DNA of 64,000 nt. Origin: Arcobacter lacus. GTDB lineage: Bacteria; Campylobacterota; Campylobacteria; Campylobacterales; Arcobacteraceae. The DNA lies in contig NZ_MUXF01000005.1 in assembly GCF_003063295.1 (NCBI RefSeq), positions 62,001-126,000 on the forward strand. Direction: 5' to 3'. The notes beneath the pieces were generated by a model. That model searched no databases. It was not told the DNA's origin and saw only the letters and a program-made list of their open reading frames with translations. The translations under genes and the position numbers were made by a program. The first letter of the stretch is position 1. Each line of letters begins with the position of its first letter. Positions 45,439 through 54,554 of the stretch are shown here, one piece after another.

Positions 45439-45832
45439 CCCAGAACTCTTTTAGAGTTTCATCTTTATCTTTTTTTAGTTCACTATTATCAGTAAAGAAT
45501 TCTAAATCATCAATTTTATTTAATGCAGCTTGAAAATCTTCATCTTCAATATTTTCTTTTTTAGATATATTTTTATCACTTTTTACCGTTTCATTTTTCT
45601 CAGATTCAATAGAAGGAATTTCAACTATATCTTTGCCTTTTAATTTAAGATAGTCAGTCATAATCTTTTCATACTCTTCAAAATCTAGAAGAATAGTATT
45701 TGGTTTCCCATCTCTTAATATGATTGCTTTTTCTATCTCTTTTCTATTTAATTTATCAAAGATGTTTTTACTTTTTCTTACAAGTTCAGTTGATGAAAAC
45801 ATCTCTTTTGATGTATATTGTAATAGCGACAT
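45428..45832 (-). CDS. Orphan Phd/YefM-like protein
   Basis: A 134-residue protein. Residues 1-70 follow the Phd/YefM antitoxin pattern (SSTELVRKSKNIFDKL, AIILRDGKPNTILLDFEEYEKIM), the DNA-binding and dimerisation part. The remaining half is highly charged and Lys/Glu/Asp-rich, ending in FWDKD, and resembles a disordered tail. No toxin gene of the RelE or Doc type is next to it on either side. A palindrome sits over its predicted transcription start, which fits autorepression. It could be a solitary regulator or an antitoxin whose toxin has been lost. Confidence 0.7.
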   Translation of the reverse strand: MSLLQYTSKEMFSSTELVRKSKNIFDKLNRKEIEKAIILRDGKPNTILLDFEEYEKIMTDYLKLKGKDIVEIPSIESEKNETVKSDKNISKKENIEDEDFQAALNKIDDLEFFTDNSELKKDKDETLKEFWDKD

Positions 45833-45842
45833 TTTAATCCTT

Positions 45843-45865
45843 TACATATTTTAATATGTATTATA
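45843..45865 (-). promoter_or_regulatory. Promoter and palindromic operator of the Phd-like gene
   Basis: On the minus strand a TATAAT -10 box (45865-45860) runs directly into TACATATTAAAATATGTA (45860-45843), two perfect 8-base arms around two bases. The palindrome covers the expected start point, and AAGGATTAAA follows as ribosome site. YefM/Phd proteins bind short palindromes over their own promoters. Confidence 0.6.
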
Positions 45866-45883
45866 ACACAATTTAGGAAAATC

Positions 45884-45907
45884 ATATTTATCAAAATAGA
45901 TAAATAT
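45884..45907. repeat. AT-rich inverted repeat upstream of the Phd-like gene
   Basis: ATATTTATC and GATAAATAT form a perfect 9-bp inverted repeat around AAAATA. It lies in the roughly 295-base space between the Phd-like and PhoH genes, which is almost pure A/T and holds no gene. Confidence 0.5.
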
Positions 45908-46093
45908 TAATAAATTTTAGATTCACTTATATAGCTAATATATAAATTTATTGGGATTTAATATGTAATAAATACTTAATATTAATTTGATAGCGATTAA
46001 CAAGTTTCAAAATAATAGTTTTAAATTATTGAGTTTTTATAAGTTTATTAATAGAGAATAAATTTGTTTTTTAGTTTGATTTTAAATAAGTTA

Positions 46094-46132
46094 AATAATT
46101 AACTACATGAAAAGATTCTGTAGTTAATTATT
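46094..46132 (-). terminator. Hairpin at the end of the phoH gene
   Basis: AATAATTAACTAC (46094-46106) pairs perfectly with GTAGTTAATTATT (46120-46132) over 13 bases. It overlaps the phoH-type stop codon on the minus strand and is followed there by AT-rich sequence. Probable transcript end. Confidence 0.55.
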
Positions 46133-47528
46133 TTGAGAAGATTTGTTCAGCCCACTCAGTAATAGGACCTCTTAAAACTTTTTCTAATTTTATTGCGAAG
46201 ATATTTACAAGGTTATCTTCGTTTTTAGTTGATTTTAAAAGTGTAGTTAAAGCATTTGTGTATTTATTTACATAGAAATTATCTATTTGTTTATTTGAAC
46301 CAAGAACTACAACTTTACAACTGCTATCTATTCTTGATAGAACCATTTGCATAGTTTTATTTGACATATTCTGAGCTTCATCAATAATGATAAATGAGTT
46401 TGATAGAGTTCTTCCTCTCATTTCTCCTACCCACATAGTTTCTATTCCATAGTTTGATATCATCTGCTCTATTCTAGCAGTAACTTCACTATCATCAAGT
46501 TGTTGAAAAACTACATCGGGAGCTTTTTTATTTCTTTTTCTTTTATGTTCAGTTCTTATAATGTAATCTAAACTATCCATCAAAGGATGATTATAGATTT
46601 TAAATTTTTCTTCAAGTCCAGGTAAATAACCAACATCTTCACCTTTATCAAGTGATTCAATAGAGTTTCTAATATATATAATCTTTTGAAAAAACTTTTG
46701 CCTTACTAGTTTTAGAGCACCACTTAATGCAAGCAAAGTTTTTCCACTTCCAGCTTTTGCTTCTATAATCAAAACATTGTAAAAATGATTTATTATAGCA
46801 TCACTAAAAAAAAGTTGTTCTTTATTTAAAGGCGTTATAACTTGATCTCTAATTTCTACTTCATCAAGTAATTTTATTTTTTTATTTTGGATATTTGCTA
46901 AAAGTACTTGATCAGAATGTCTTACTTTAAAACAATATGAAAAGTTATAAGGTTTATACTCTTTGTCAAATTTTATTATCTCTTCATTATCAAGATATTC
47001 TAAATCTTCAAAATCTATATCTATATATTTAATAAAATCTAAATCAAAAATATCTTTATCTTTACCTAATAGAGAATTAGTTTTTATATCTAGAGAAATG
47101 GCTCTTGTTCTAGCCATAATATCAAGAGAGATAAATTCAACTTTATGTTTATAATAAGTATTTGCAAAAGTTGAAATCTCAAGTATTTTTCTATCATTTA
47201 TGATATTTAATGATACATTCTTACTATTAATTTCATATTCATCTTTTGAGATTATATCAATAACAGTATCTTTATTATTTATTTTTAATCTTATGATTTT
47301 ATATAAATCTTTTTTTGTAGAACTGATGATATTAGAATCTTCAAGTATTCTTGCAAACTCTCTTGCTTGAAAATTTATCTCATCAAAACCACTTTTTTTT
47401 GTATCTATTTCATCAAGTACAGTTTCTGCTAAGATAATTAAATTTTTTCCATCTTGAGATAATTTATAAATATTTGTAGCATCTTCAAGTAAGATATTTG
47501 TATCTAGAACATAGTATTTATCAAACAT
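46128..47528 (-). CDS. PhoH family protein with N-terminal PIN domain
   Basis: A 466-residue PhoH2-type protein. The PIN ribonuclease-like domain covers residues 1-150, with acidic residues in VLDTNILLED (D9, D16) and VLDEIDTKK. The PhoH ATPase domain has Walker A EAKAGSGKTLLAL with GSGKT at 260-264, and Walker B FIIIDEAQNMS. PhoH2 proteins couple ATP hydrolysis to RNA unwinding and cleavage. It starts eight bases inside the end of the hemJ gene, so the minus-strand genes from rsmA to here may be one transcript. Confidence 0.9.
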   Translation of the reverse strand: MFDKYYVLDTNILLEDATNIYKLSQDGKNLIILAETVLDEIDTKKSGFDEINFQAREFARILEDSNIISSTKKDLYKIIRLKINNKDTVIDIISKDEYEINSKNVSLNIINDRKILEISTFANTYYKHKVEFISLDIMARTRAISLDIKTNSLLGKDKDIFDLDFIKYIDIDFEDLEYLDNEEIIKFDKEYKPYNFSYCFKVRHSDQVLLANIQNKKIKLLDEVEIRDQVITPLNKEQLFFSDAIINHFYNVLIIEAKAGSGKTLLALSGALKLVRQKFFQKIIYIRNSIESLDKGEDVGYLPGLEEKFKIYNHPLMDSLDYIIRTEHKRKRNKKAPDVVFQQLDDSEVTARIEQMISNYGIETMWVGEMRGRTLSNSFIIIDEAQNMSNKTMQMVLSRIDSSCKVVVLGSNKQIDNFYVNKYTNALTTLLKSTKNEDNLVNIFAIKLEKVLRGPITEWAEQIFSK

Positions 47529-48039
47529 CAGCTTTTACCTTTTTAGGTTTTAATATTTTGTATGAAATAAATGTAAACAATAAAATTATTAATAGAGTAA
47601 AAATAATAGAAAAGCTTTTTGTGATAACATAAGTAACTATTAAAATAGCTAACATTGTTGGCATTTCATTGTACATTCTAAAAAACTTTCCATCTTTTGT
47701 ACAGCAATCATCTGCTAATTGTTTTCTATATTTTGCTAAAGACAAAGAGTAAATAATAAGTAAAATAATAGCAGTTATTTTTGCATACATCCAACCAAAT
47801 TGGAATAAAGAAGGATTTATTGCTAACATTGAGATACCTGAAATAATTGTTACTAACATCGCAGGGTGACCTATGTAATAATAGATTTTGTATTCTTGAA
47901 TTTTCACTACTTCTACAAACTCTTTTTTATCAATATTTTCTATATGATAAACAAAAAGTCTTGGAAGATAAAATAACATTGCCATCCAAGATAAAACAGC
48001 AATAATATGTAAGCTTAACATCCAAGTGTAATATTCCAT
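47521..48039 (-). CDS. hemJ: Protoporphyrinogen oxidase HemJ
   Basis: A 172-residue inner-membrane protein with four to five helices. HIIAVLSWMAMLFYLPRLFVYH (split motif, His and Arg/His conserved) and GHPAMLVTIISGISML match HemJ (UPF0093), which oxidises protoporphyrinogen IX in heme synthesis where HemG and HemY are absent. The ATG at 48039 is preferred to one eleven codons upstream because AAGGAT lies before it. It starts two bases after the rarA stop. Confidence 0.85.
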   Translation of the reverse strand: MEYYTWMLSLHIIAVLSWMAMLFYLPRLFVYHIENIDKKEFVEVVKIQEYKIYYYIGHPAMLVTIISGISMLAINPSLFQFGWMYAKITAIILLIIYSLSLAKYRKQLADDCCTKDGKFFRMYNEMPTMLAILIVTYVITKSFSIIFTLLIILLFTFISYKILKPKKVKADV

Positions 48040-48041
48040 TT

Positions 48042-49226
48042 TTAATCCTTGTTTTTTATTTTTTCTATCCAATCATTTAGAGTTTTTTCAAAACCAATAT
48101 TTGAACTTTGATAAAGATTTAAATCTTCTTTCAAATATTCTTGTTCAACATATCCACCAAAATCATGAGGATATAAATAGCCTATATGCTGCGAATCTAA
48201 ATGTTTAGGTATATCTAGTATCTTACCATTTTTTATTTGTTCTAGAGCTTTATTTATAGCTTTATAAGCACTATTTGATTTTGGACTTGATGCGAGATAA
48301 ATTGCACACTGTGAAAGCATAATTCTTGATTCTGGATAACCTATTTTATTACAGGCCATCATAGTATTTACTGCAAGGTTTAAAGCATTAGGATTTGCAT
48401 TTCCTATATCTTCACTTGCAAATATTACAAGTCTTCTAGTTATGAAATCTACACTTTCTCCACCATTTATTAATCTTGCCATATAATAAAGTGCTGCATC
48501 AATATTTGAACCTCTTAGAGATTTTATCATTGCACTGGCTAAATCATAGTGAGTATCAGAAGATGAAACTCCATCCCCTATTACATTTTCTCTTAACTCT
48601 TTTAATAAATCAATATTAATATCTTTTGATACTTTATATGAAAAATTTAAAAGTGTTAACATTGCTCTTGCATCTCCAGAACTGGAAATTATCAAATACT
48701 CTTTTGCTTCATCACTTATATTTATATCAATATCTTTTAAAGCAATATAAAGAATTTTATTCATTTCATATTTTGTAAATGGTTTAAATTCATATAAAAA
48801 AGATCTTGAACGAATAGCATTTGTTAAAGTAAAAAATGGGTTTTCTGTACTAGCTCCAATGATAATTGCATCATAGTTTTCCATTATTGGAAGTAAAACT
48901 TCTTGTTGATTTTTTGATAATCTATGAACTTCATCTATAAAAATTAAAGGTTTAATTAACGCACCTTTATATTTATCAAATACTTTTCGTAAGTCTTCTA
49001 CTTTAATAGATGTTGCATTAAAATAATAGTAATCTGTTCCTATCTCTTTTGCAATAATTTTTGCTAAAGTTGTTTTCCCAGTTCCAGGTTTACCATAAAA
49101 AAATAGATGTGGAATATCTTTTTGTTTGATTAATTTATATAAAGCTTTATCTTTTGAGATAATATGAGATTGACCAACAAAAGTTTCTAAACTTGTTGGT
49201 CTAAGTTTATTAGATAGATCTATCAT
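48042..49226 (-). CDS. rarA: Replication-associated recombination protein RarA (MgsA)
   Basis: A 394-residue AAA+ ATPase related to clamp loaders that acts at stalled replication forks. Walker A is GKPGTGKT at 45-52 and Walker B is IFIDEVHRLSKNQQE. The C-terminal MgsA domain (about 180-394) shows the typical ASAMIKSLRGSN and EDIGNANPNAL segments. It overlaps the upstream pseudouridine synthase gene by 17 bases. Confidence 0.94.
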   Translation of the reverse strand: MIDLSNKLRPTSLETFVGQSHIISKDKALYKLIKQKDIPHLFFYGKPGTGKTTLAKIIAKEIGTDYYYFNATSIKVEDLRKVFDKYKGALIKPLIFIDEVHRLSKNQQEVLLPIMENYDAIIIGASTENPFFTLTNAIRSRSFLYEFKPFTKYEMNKILYIALKDIDINISDEAKEYLIISSSGDARAMLTLLNFSYKVSKDINIDLLKELRENVIGDGVSSSDTHYDLASAMIKSLRGSNIDAALYYMARLINGGESVDFITRRLVIFASEDIGNANPNALNLAVNTMMACNKIGYPESRIMLSQCAIYLASSPKSNSAYKAINKALEQIKNGKILDIPKHLDSQHIGYLYPHDFGGYVEQEYLKEDLNLYQSSNIGFEKTLNDWIEKIKNKD

Positions 49227-50037
49227 CTTCGTTCATAAAAATTCTAAGATTTTTATATTCTTCTTTTGTTAGATATCTTGATTTACCTGTTGGAAGATTA
49301 TTTAAAGATATTCCACCATATTCTAATCTTTTTAAATCTAAAACATCAAGATTAAAATGAGCAAAGAATCTTCTTAATTCTCTGTTTTTCCCTTCATTTA
49401 TAACAACTTTAATTTTAGAGTGTTTTGTTCCATTTGTTTGAATATCATAAGCTAAAAAAGGAGCAAAGCTCATAGATTTGATTTTAGTACCTTTATAAGC
49501 TCCTGAAGTCGCATCTTCGATTGTAATACCACTTTGCATTGCTTGTTCAACTGCAGGCGTAATAATACCATTTAATTTGATTTTATACACCCTTTCTAAA
49601 TCTGAGTGCATTAAAGCATTTACTATATCAACACTATCAGATAAAAGAAGTAATCCTTCACTAGAATAGTCAAGTCTACCAACACTTAAAAAGTGTTTAT
49701 ATTTATGTTCTAAACCATCATAGATTGTTTTTCTTCCTTGTGGATCTTTTTTTGAAACAATTTCACCTTTAGGTTTATTATAAACAATAACTGTATATAA
49801 CTTGTTTTTTTCTTCTTTGATAAGTTTTTTACCAATTTCAATTTTATCAGTAGACTTTACTTTTGTGGCTAAATCTGTAACAACTTTATTGTTTACTCTA
49901 ATTTTGCCCTCTTCTATTAGTTTATCTGCTTCTCTTCTTGAATAATTACTATTATGTGATAAGAATTTATTTAATCTAATTAATTCAAACTTTGGTTCTT
50001 CTACTTTTGTTGTAGATTTTTTTGTCTCTTTTTTCAT
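49210..50037 (-). CDS. RsuA/RluB family rRNA pseudouridine synthase
   Basis: A 275-residue enzyme. A Lys-rich N-terminal stretch (1-18) precedes an S4 RNA-binding domain (about 20-70; RLNKFLSHNSNYSRREADKLIEEG). The catalytic motif is VGRLDYSSEGLLLLS near 118-132, with Asp as nucleophile. NEGKNRELRRFFAHF is the RluB/RsuA C-terminal motif. The target is probably 23S or 16S rRNA. It shares a four-base overlap with the kpsF-type gene upstream. Confidence 0.9.
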   Translation of the reverse strand: MKKETKKSTTKVEEPKFELIRLNKFLSHNSNYSRREADKLIEEGKIRVNNKVVTDLATKVKSTDKIEIGKKLIKEEKNKLYTVIVYNKPKGEIVSKKDPQGRKTIYDGLEHKYKHFLSVGRLDYSSEGLLLLSDSVDIVNALMHSDLERVYKIKLNGIITPAVEQAMQSGITIEDATSGAYKGTKIKSMSFAPFLAYDIQTNGTKHSKIKVVINEGKNRELRRFFAHFNLDVLDLKRLEYGGISLNNLPTGKSRYLTKEEYKNLRIFMNEDDRSI

Positions 50038-50996
50038 TTTATACCAGCTTCTATTAGGTCATGGATATGTAATAAACCAATTAGTTTATTATTTTCATCT
50101 GTTACAATTAATAATTGTATTTTATAATTTTCAATGATTTGAAGTGCATCACTTGCAAGTAAATCTTTATTTTTTAAAGTTTTTGGATTTAGAGTAGCAA
50201 TATCTTCAACATTACAATTGATAGAAAAGTTTTCATTCATAAGTGCTCTTCTTAAATCTCCATCACTTAAAACTCCATATACCGTTCTATTTTCATCAAC
50301 TATAATTACATTTCCAACTCTTCCTTCACTCATAACGATAATTGCATCTTTAAGTTTTGTTTCACGTGAAACTGTAGGAAGGTTATCTTTTTTTAATAAA
50401 TCATCAACTTTAACAAAAAGTTTTTTGCCAAGACTTCCACCTGGATGAAAAGATGCAAAATCCTCTTTTTTAAAATCTCTTTTTTTCATAAGGCAAACTG
50501 CAAGAGCATCTCCCATTGCCATAGTCAATGTTGTAGAAGAAGTTGGAGCAGTATCTAAAGGACATGCTTCTTTGTCAACAGCAATATTTATAAAAACATC
50601 TGCATATTTTGCTAAAGTTGAGTTTTCACTTTTTGCCATAGCAATCAAAGGAATATTAAGTCTTTTTAAGTGTGGCAAAATTTGGATTAATTCTTCACTC
50701 TCTCCACTGTATGAAATACCAAGGACAATATCATCTTTTCCAATCATTCCCAAATCGCCATGCATAGCTTCTGTTGGATGAAGAAAAAATGAACTAGTTC
50801 CTGTACTTGCTAGTGTTGCAGCAATCTTTGCTCCAACAAGACCAGATTTTCCAACACCAGTCACTATTAATTTACCTTTTGAATTTACAATTAAATCAAT
50901 AGCTTTTTCTATATCAAAAGATATTTTATTTGCTGTTTTTTCTAACTCTTTTGCTTCAGTTAATAAAACATCTCTAACTATCTCTTTAAAATTCAT
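50034..50996 (-). CDS. KpsF/GutQ family arabinose-5-phosphate isomerase
   Basis: A 320-residue enzyme that converts ribulose 5-phosphate to arabinose 5-phosphate, the first step to Kdo of lipopolysaccharide. The SIS domain (about 30-165) contains GVGKSGLVGAKIAATLASTG and HPTEAMHGDLGM; two CBS domains fill 200-320. AFHPGGSLGKKL-like sequence joins them. Length is usual. A parS-like 16-mer is embedded in its codons at 50358-50373, where it reads TVSRETK. Confidence 0.92.
   Translation of the reverse strand: MNFKEIVRDVLLTEAKELEKTANKISFDIEKAIDLIVNSKGKLIVTGVGKSGLVGAKIAATLASTGTSSFFLHPTEAMHGDLGMIGKDDIVLGISYSGESEELIQILPHLKRLNIPLIAMAKSENSTLAKYADVFINIAVDKEACPLDTAPTSSTTLTMAMGDALAVCLMKKRDFKKEDFASFHPGGSLGKKLFVKVDDLLKKDNLPTVSRETKLKDAIIVMSEGRVGNVIIVDENRTVYGVLSDGDLRRALMNENFSINCNVEDIATLNPKTLKNKDLLASDALQIIENYKIQLLIVTDENNKLIGLLHIHDLIEAGIK
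50358..50373. promoter_or_regulatory. parS: parS-like ParB site (one mismatch), inside the kpsF-type gene
   Basis: TGTTTCACGTGAAACT matches the consensus TGTTNCACGTGAAACA except for the last base. The palindromic core GTTTCACGTGAAAC is perfect. Confidence 0.7.
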
Positions 50997-51008
50997 GTAT
51001 AGTCCTTA

Positions 51009-52934
51009 TTATTGTACAAATATAGTAGGAACAATCATCGGATATTTTTTATATTTTCTAGTACAATGTTTTCTTACAACTTTTCTTAATTCATCTTCTA
51101 AAATTCTATTATTTTTTAGAATACCAGGTTTAACATTTTCTAAGAATATACCTAAAATATCTTCAATCTCTTTTACAAAATATTTATCTTGTTTATCAGA
51201 AACCAATCCAAATGACGAAACTTTTGGCTTCTGAGCTAATGTTCTATCATTTTCATTAATTTGAGCTACAATCATAACGATACCTTCTTTAGCCATAGTT
51301 TGTCTATCTAAAACTACATCATCAGAAATTCTATGATTTAATTGATTGTCTATATAAACTTTTCCAGATTTAACTGTTTTTACTTTTTTAAGATATTTTG
51401 GAGTAACTTCGATTTGTTCTCCATCACTCATAATATAAACGTTTCTTTCTAATACACCACAATCAACTCCAGTTTGACCATGTTTTAAAGCATGATTATA
51501 TTCACCATGAACTGGTAAAAAGAATTTTGGTTTAACTAGTCTTAGCATAAGTTTTTGTTCTTCTTGTCCAGCATGTCCTGAAACGTGAATATCTGGGAAG
51601 TCTTGATAAGCAACTTTTGCACCAGCTTTTAATAAGTGATTTATAATTTCAGAAACACTTGCTTCATTTCCTGGAATTGCTTTAGATGAAAGTATAATTT
51701 GATCTTCTGGTTTAATTTTAATATGTCTATGTTCATGAATTGCCATTCTATATAAAGCACTCATTGATTCACCTTGACTACCTGTTGTTACAATTAAAAC
51801 TTCTTTATCATTATATTTATTTACTTCGTGAGCTTCTATAAATTGATCTCTTGGGAATTTGATATAACCTAAATTCATAGCTATTTCTAAATTCTTTTCC
51901 ATAGATCGTCCAATTACACAGATTTTTCTTCCATAAATTAGTGCTTTTTCAATAGCTTGTGCAACTCTGTGAATATTTGAAGAGAAAGTTGACATCACAA
52001 CTCTACCTTTTGCACTAGAAAAGATTTTATCAAAAGTTGGTCCAACAGTTTTTTCTGTTCTTGTAAAACCAGGTGAATGAGAGTTTGTTGAATCAGAAGT
52101 TAAAACTAAAACACCCTCTTCTCCATAATGAGCAAGTCTATGTAAATCTGTAGGAAATCCATCTATTGGAGTATGATCTATTTTAAAATCGCCTGTGTGA
52201 ATCATTGTTCCAGCTTCTGTTTTAATAGCAACTGCTGATGAATCAATAATTGAGTGAGTAATATGCATCCACTCTACTTCAAAATCATTTCCTATTTTTA
52301 TTGGAGTTCTTTTTGAAATTGCTCTAAAATATCCTCTATGCTCTCTCATTTTATGTTCATCAAATTTTGAACCAATCATTTCAAGAGGTAATGAAGTTCC
52401 ATAAACTGGGAATTGCATCTCTTTAAATAGATATGGCATTGCACCAATATGATCCTCATGTCCGTGTGTAATAATAACACCAACAATTTTATCTTTAATC
52501 TCTCTAATATAAGTAAAATCAGGGATTAAAATATCAACTCCATGCATTTCACCATCAGGAAAACTCATACCAACATCTACAATTAGTGCTTCATTTTCAG
52601 TTTCAACAACCATCATATTTCCACCAATTTCATCTAAACCACCAAGAGGAGTGATTTTTATTTTGGCACTTGTATTTAGATTTAATTTATAGTGAGGATT
52701 TAATCTATCTTTATGAATTTTTTCATTTATTAAATATGCTTTTTTAAGATCACTTACCCAACCTTCTCCACTTTTCTGATTATTATTAGGATTAGTTAAA
52801 TTATCCTTTGGAGTTTTTGGTTTAGGTTTTCTTTTTTTAAAAGGAGGTTTTTTAGTAGTAGTTCCTTCTTCTACATTTGAACTATTTTCATTTTTTATTA
52901 CAACTGTGAATTCTTCTTTATTTATTTCTTCCAT
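51009..52934 (-). CDS. rnj: Ribonuclease J
   Basis: A 641-residue metallo-beta-lactamase/beta-CASP RNase that degrades and matures mRNA and rRNA by 5' exonuclease and endonuclease action. The zinc motif THGHEDHIGA has HGHEDH at 157-162. Residues 1-90 are a Lys/Pro/Asn-rich extension ahead of the catalytic fold, as in the Helicobacter enzyme, where it helps RNA binding and helicase contact. Beta-CASP motifs SDSTNSHSPGFTRTE and HVSGHAGQEE are present. It overlaps the rsmA end by 17 bases. Confidence 0.94.
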   Translation of the reverse strand: MEEINKEEFTVVIKNENSSNVEEGTTTKKPPFKKRKPKPKTPKDNLTNPNNNQKSGEGWVSDLKKAYLINEKIHKDRLNPHYKLNLNTSAKIKITPLGGLDEIGGNMMVVETENEALIVDVGMSFPDGEMHGVDILIPDFTYIREIKDKIVGVIITHGHEDHIGAMPYLFKEMQFPVYGTSLPLEMIGSKFDEHKMREHRGYFRAISKRTPIKIGNDFEVEWMHITHSIIDSSAVAIKTEAGTMIHTGDFKIDHTPIDGFPTDLHRLAHYGEEGVLVLTSDSTNSHSPGFTRTEKTVGPTFDKIFSSAKGRVVMSTFSSNIHRVAQAIEKALIYGRKICVIGRSMEKNLEIAMNLGYIKFPRDQFIEAHEVNKYNDKEVLIVTTGSQGESMSALYRMAIHEHRHIKIKPEDQIILSSKAIPGNEASVSEIINHLLKAGAKVAYQDFPDIHVSGHAGQEEQKLMLRLVKPKFFLPVHGEYNHALKHGQTGVDCGVLERNVYIMSDGEQIEVTPKYLKKVKTVKSGKVYIDNQLNHRISDDVVLDRQTMAKEGIVMIVAQINENDRTLAQKPKVSSFGLVSDKQDKYFVKEIEDILGIFLENVKPGILKNNRILEDELRKVVRKHCTRKYKKYPMIVPTIFVQ

Positions 52935-53715
52935 TTTTTACCTTTGTATACATTTGGCTATACAAAGACGAACTTACTTCATGAGGTCTAACATTATCAT
53001 TTATATTTAGCTCTTTATAGATTTCAGAAATGATATTTTTATCAAAAATAGTTGTAAGATTTTTAGACAATTTCTTCCTTGGCTGAATAAAACAGGCCTT
53101 TAAAAATTTATTAAAATCTTTATCAAAAATCTTTGATATATCTTTTTTGATATAAAGAATTGAAGAAGTAACTTTTGGAGGTGGGTCAAATGCTTCAGCA
53201 GGAACATCAAAAAGTATTTTAGAATTAATAGAAATTAACTCAGTTATTATACCTAAAGATGAATATTCCTTATCATTTGTTTTTGCAGTAAATTTTTCTG
53301 CTACCTCTTTTTGAACCATAACAATAATATGCTCACATAGTTCATCTTCAAATGCTCTTAAAATAATATTTGTTGCAATATAGTATGGTAAGTTTGATAT
53401 TAAATCATATTTACCATTATGTAGGTTTTTTAGCTTATCCCAAGCCTCTAAAACATCAGTGTGGATCAGTTTTAGTTTACCTTCTTTAATTTCTATTGCA
53501 AATTTAGACTTTAAGATACCGATTAAATCAGTATCAACTTCATAAGCAGTTAAATCTTTGTACTTGACTAAATTTTTGGTCAAATCACCTAATCCAGGCC
53601 CAATTTCAACTATATGATTATTGTTGTTGGGCATCGATTGGATGATTTTATCCAAAATAGTCGAATCTTTTAAAAAGTTTTGTCCGTATTGTTTTTTTGC
53701 TTTAACTTTTTCCAT
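52918..53715 (-). CDS. rsmA: 16S rRNA (adenine1518/1519-N6)-dimethyltransferase
   Basis: A 265-residue SAM-dependent enzyme (KsgA) that dimethylates two adenines in the 3' terminal helix of 16S rRNA. Marks are [11 protein letters not shown] at residues 7-17, [11 protein letters not shown] for SAM binding, the catalytic [12 protein letters not shown] and the [11 protein letters not shown] segment. Length is normal. It is the first gene of the minus-strand set running to phoH and is divergent from hisF, with 76 bases between the start codons. Confidence 0.95.
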   Translation of the reverse strand: MEKVKAKKQYGQNFLKDSTILDKIIQSMPNNNNHIVEIGPGLGDLTKNLVKYKDLTAYEVDTDLIGILKSKFAIEIKEGKLKLIHTDVLEAWDKLKNLHNGKYDLISNLPYYIATNIILRAFEDELCEHIIVMVQKEVAEKFTAKTNDKEYSSLGIITELISINSKILFDVPAEAFDPPPKVTSSILYIKKDISKIFDKDFNKFLKACFIQPRKKLSKNLTTIFDKNIISEIYKELNINDNVRPHEVSSSLYSQMYTKVKNGRNK

Positions 53716-53791
53716 AATTGCGACGAGTATATCTGTTTTTAACTTACAATTAGATAAGATAATTTTCAGTTGTTACCAAAGGATTTTTATT

Positions 53792-54553
53792 TTGAGTAGT
53801 TTTGCAAAAAGAATTATTCCATGTTTGGATGTAGATAATGGAAGAGTTGTTAAAGGTGTTAATTTTGTTGGACTTAGAGATGCAGGAGACCCTGTTGAAG
53901 TTGCTAAAAGATATAACTCAGAAGGTGCAGATGAGATAACTTTTTTAGATATTACTGCAAGCCATGAAAATAGAGGAACTATAGTTGATATTGTAAAAAA
54001 AGTTGCTCAAGAAGTATTTATTCCTTTAACTGTTGGAGGAGGAATAAGAAAACTTGAAGATATATACTCTTTACTAAATGTTGGTTGTGACAAAGTTTCA
54101 ATTAACTCTTCAGCTGTTACAAATCCAAACTTAATAAATGAGAGTTCAAAAAGATTTGGTAGTCAATGTATAGTTGTTGCAATTGATGTAAAAAGAGTCG
54201 CTGATGGTTCTTACCACGTTTTTGTAAAAGGTGGAAGAGAAGATACTGGACTTGATGCGTTATCTTGGGCAAAAGAAGTATATGATAGAGGAGCAGGTGA
54301 AATCCTTTTAACTTCTATGGATACTGATGGAGCTAAAACAGGTTTTGAATTAAATATAACTAAGCAAGTTTCAAATTTAGTAGATATTCCAGTTATTGCA
54401 AGTGGTGGAGCTGGATCTATGGAACATATAAAAGAGGCTTTTGAAAATGGTGCAAGTGCTGCATTAGCTGCATCAATTTTCCACTTTAAAGAGATTGATA
54501 TTATGGATTTAAAGAGATATTTAAGAGAAAATAATATACCAGTAAGGATTTAA
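53792..54553 (+). CDS. hisF: Imidazole glycerol phosphate synthase, cyclase subunit
   Basis: A 253-residue (beta/alpha)8 barrel enzyme that, with HisH, forms imidazole glycerol phosphate in histidine synthesis. The start is a TTG at 53792 with AAAGGA eight bases upstream, giving [19 protein letters not shown] with the catalytic Asp13; longer starts would run into rsmA. The second catalytic Asp lies in [19 protein letters not shown] and [11 protein letters not shown] are phosphate-binding loops. No other his gene is in the window. Confidence 0.95.
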   Translation: MSSFAKRIIPCLDVDNGRVVKGVNFVGLRDAGDPVEVAKRYNSEGADEITFLDITASHENRGTIVDIVKKVAQEVFIPLTVGGGIRKLEDIYSLLNVGCDKVSINSSAVTNPNLINESSKRFGSQCIVVAIDVKRVADGSYHVFVKGGREDTGLDALSWAKEVYDRGAGEILLTSMDTDGAKTGFELNITKQVSNLVDIPVIASGGAGSMEHIKEAFENGASAALAASIFHFKEIDIMDLKRYLRENNIPVRI

Positions 54554-54554
54554 A

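Noticed and set aside
45833-46127. AT-rich intergenic space as a possible oriC
   Set aside because: I found no convincing cluster of DnaA boxes, and dnaA or dnaN is not nearby; parS sites alone mark the origin region, not the origin itself.
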